A DNA stretch of 64,000 bases, from the NCBI RefSeq assembly GCF_004123795.1, contig NZ_MSSM01000005.1, forward strand, positions 183,624-247,623, written 5' to 3'. The notes below the pieces were generated by a model. It had not been told where the DNA came from, searched no databases, and saw only the letters and a program-made list of their open reading frames with translations. This document shows positions 63,481 through 64,000 of this stretch, piece by piece. The DNA is from Lacticaseibacillus chiayiensis (GTDB taxonomy: Bacteria; Bacillota; Bacilli; Lactobacillales; Lactobacillaceae). How positions within the stretch are numbered: the first letter of the stretch is position 1; the number at the start of each line of letters is the position of its first letter. Made by a program: the position numbers and the translations under genes.

Positions 63481-63595
63481 AACGCGTTTACCGGCGCAGA
63501 AGCCTGCGTGTAAGGACCTTGGTCGCAATGGCAAAGACCGCCATTACGCCCAAGCCCGCTTACACTCCGGCTTCTAACCGCGCCGCTTCACGCTC
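63481..63595 (-). repeat. Dispersed imperfect-palindrome repeat in the 23S-5S spacer
   Basis: Full copy: AACGCGTTTACCGGCGCAGA on the left, core GGTCGCAATGGC...GCCATTACG, CTTACACTCCGGCTTCTAAC and the closing CACGCTC. Its right end is only 5 bases from the 3' end of 23S rRNA, so the element lies in the precursor rRNA transcript. Confidence 0.9.
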
Positions 63596-63600
63596 TACTT

Positions 63601-64000
<400 letters not shown>

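Overview
The window is a chromosomal segment of a low-to-mid GC lactic acid bacterium. Gene content, TTG/GTG starts with strong GGAGG sites, a mevalonate pathway, an LPXTG-type adhesin, DtpT, pyruvate oxidase and a manganese riboswitch all point to the Lacticaseibacillus casei/paracasei/rhamnosus group; this assignment is from protein character and was not checked against a database.

Layout. 1-9.9 kb: 3' part of peptide-chain release factor 3, a CNNM/CBS membrane protein, an AI-2E-type permease, a GNAT enzyme, a DUF402 phosphatase-like protein, RecX, an Mga-type regulator, RlmCD and a nucleoside deoxyribosyltransferase. 10-16 kb: pyruvate oxidase with a palindromic operator, then a complete upper mevalonate operon (thiolase, HMG-CoA reductase, HMG-CoA synthase). 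16-22 kb: TIM-barrel isomerase-like protein, membrane-anchored Mrr-like nuclease, aldose epimerase, M20 deacylase, ECF S component, tRNA-Leu, GNAT and SprT. 22-25.7 kb: a TrpXYZ-like ABC operon preceded by what looks like a leader-peptide attenuator with a Trp codon. 25.7-29 kb: a P-type ATPase under a yybP-ykoY (Mn2+) riboswitch. 29-34 kb: pncB and nadE interleaved with two paralogous serine hydrolases. 34-39 kb: nagA-nagR with a HutC-type operator, then an S9 peptidase-proC pair. 39-46.5 kb: a 5.5-kb DUF1542-repeat adhesin gene divergent from an Mga-type regulator, with a perfect 32-bp palindrome between them. 46.7-57.3 kb: tRNA-Tyr, phosphoesterase, DtpT, a fused ABC exporter, a GPH-type transporter and ATP-type PEP carboxykinase. 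57.5-59.4 kb: a decayed feo iron locus (feoA frameshifted twice, feoB with a large internal deletion). 59.5-64 kb: SGNH hydrolase, a SHOCT-domain gene remnant, tRNA-Thr and tRNA-Glu, an NAD(P)-binding protein, a MucBP protein, a small membrane protein, and the 3' end of an rRNA operon (23S, 5S, tRNA-Asn).

A dispersed imperfect-palindrome repeat of about 115-120 bp recurs at five loci, including in tandem, as a rearranged cluster between the Trp-type attenuator and the ABC operon, and between the 23S and 5S rRNA genes. No transposase, prophage gene or CRISPR array was seen.
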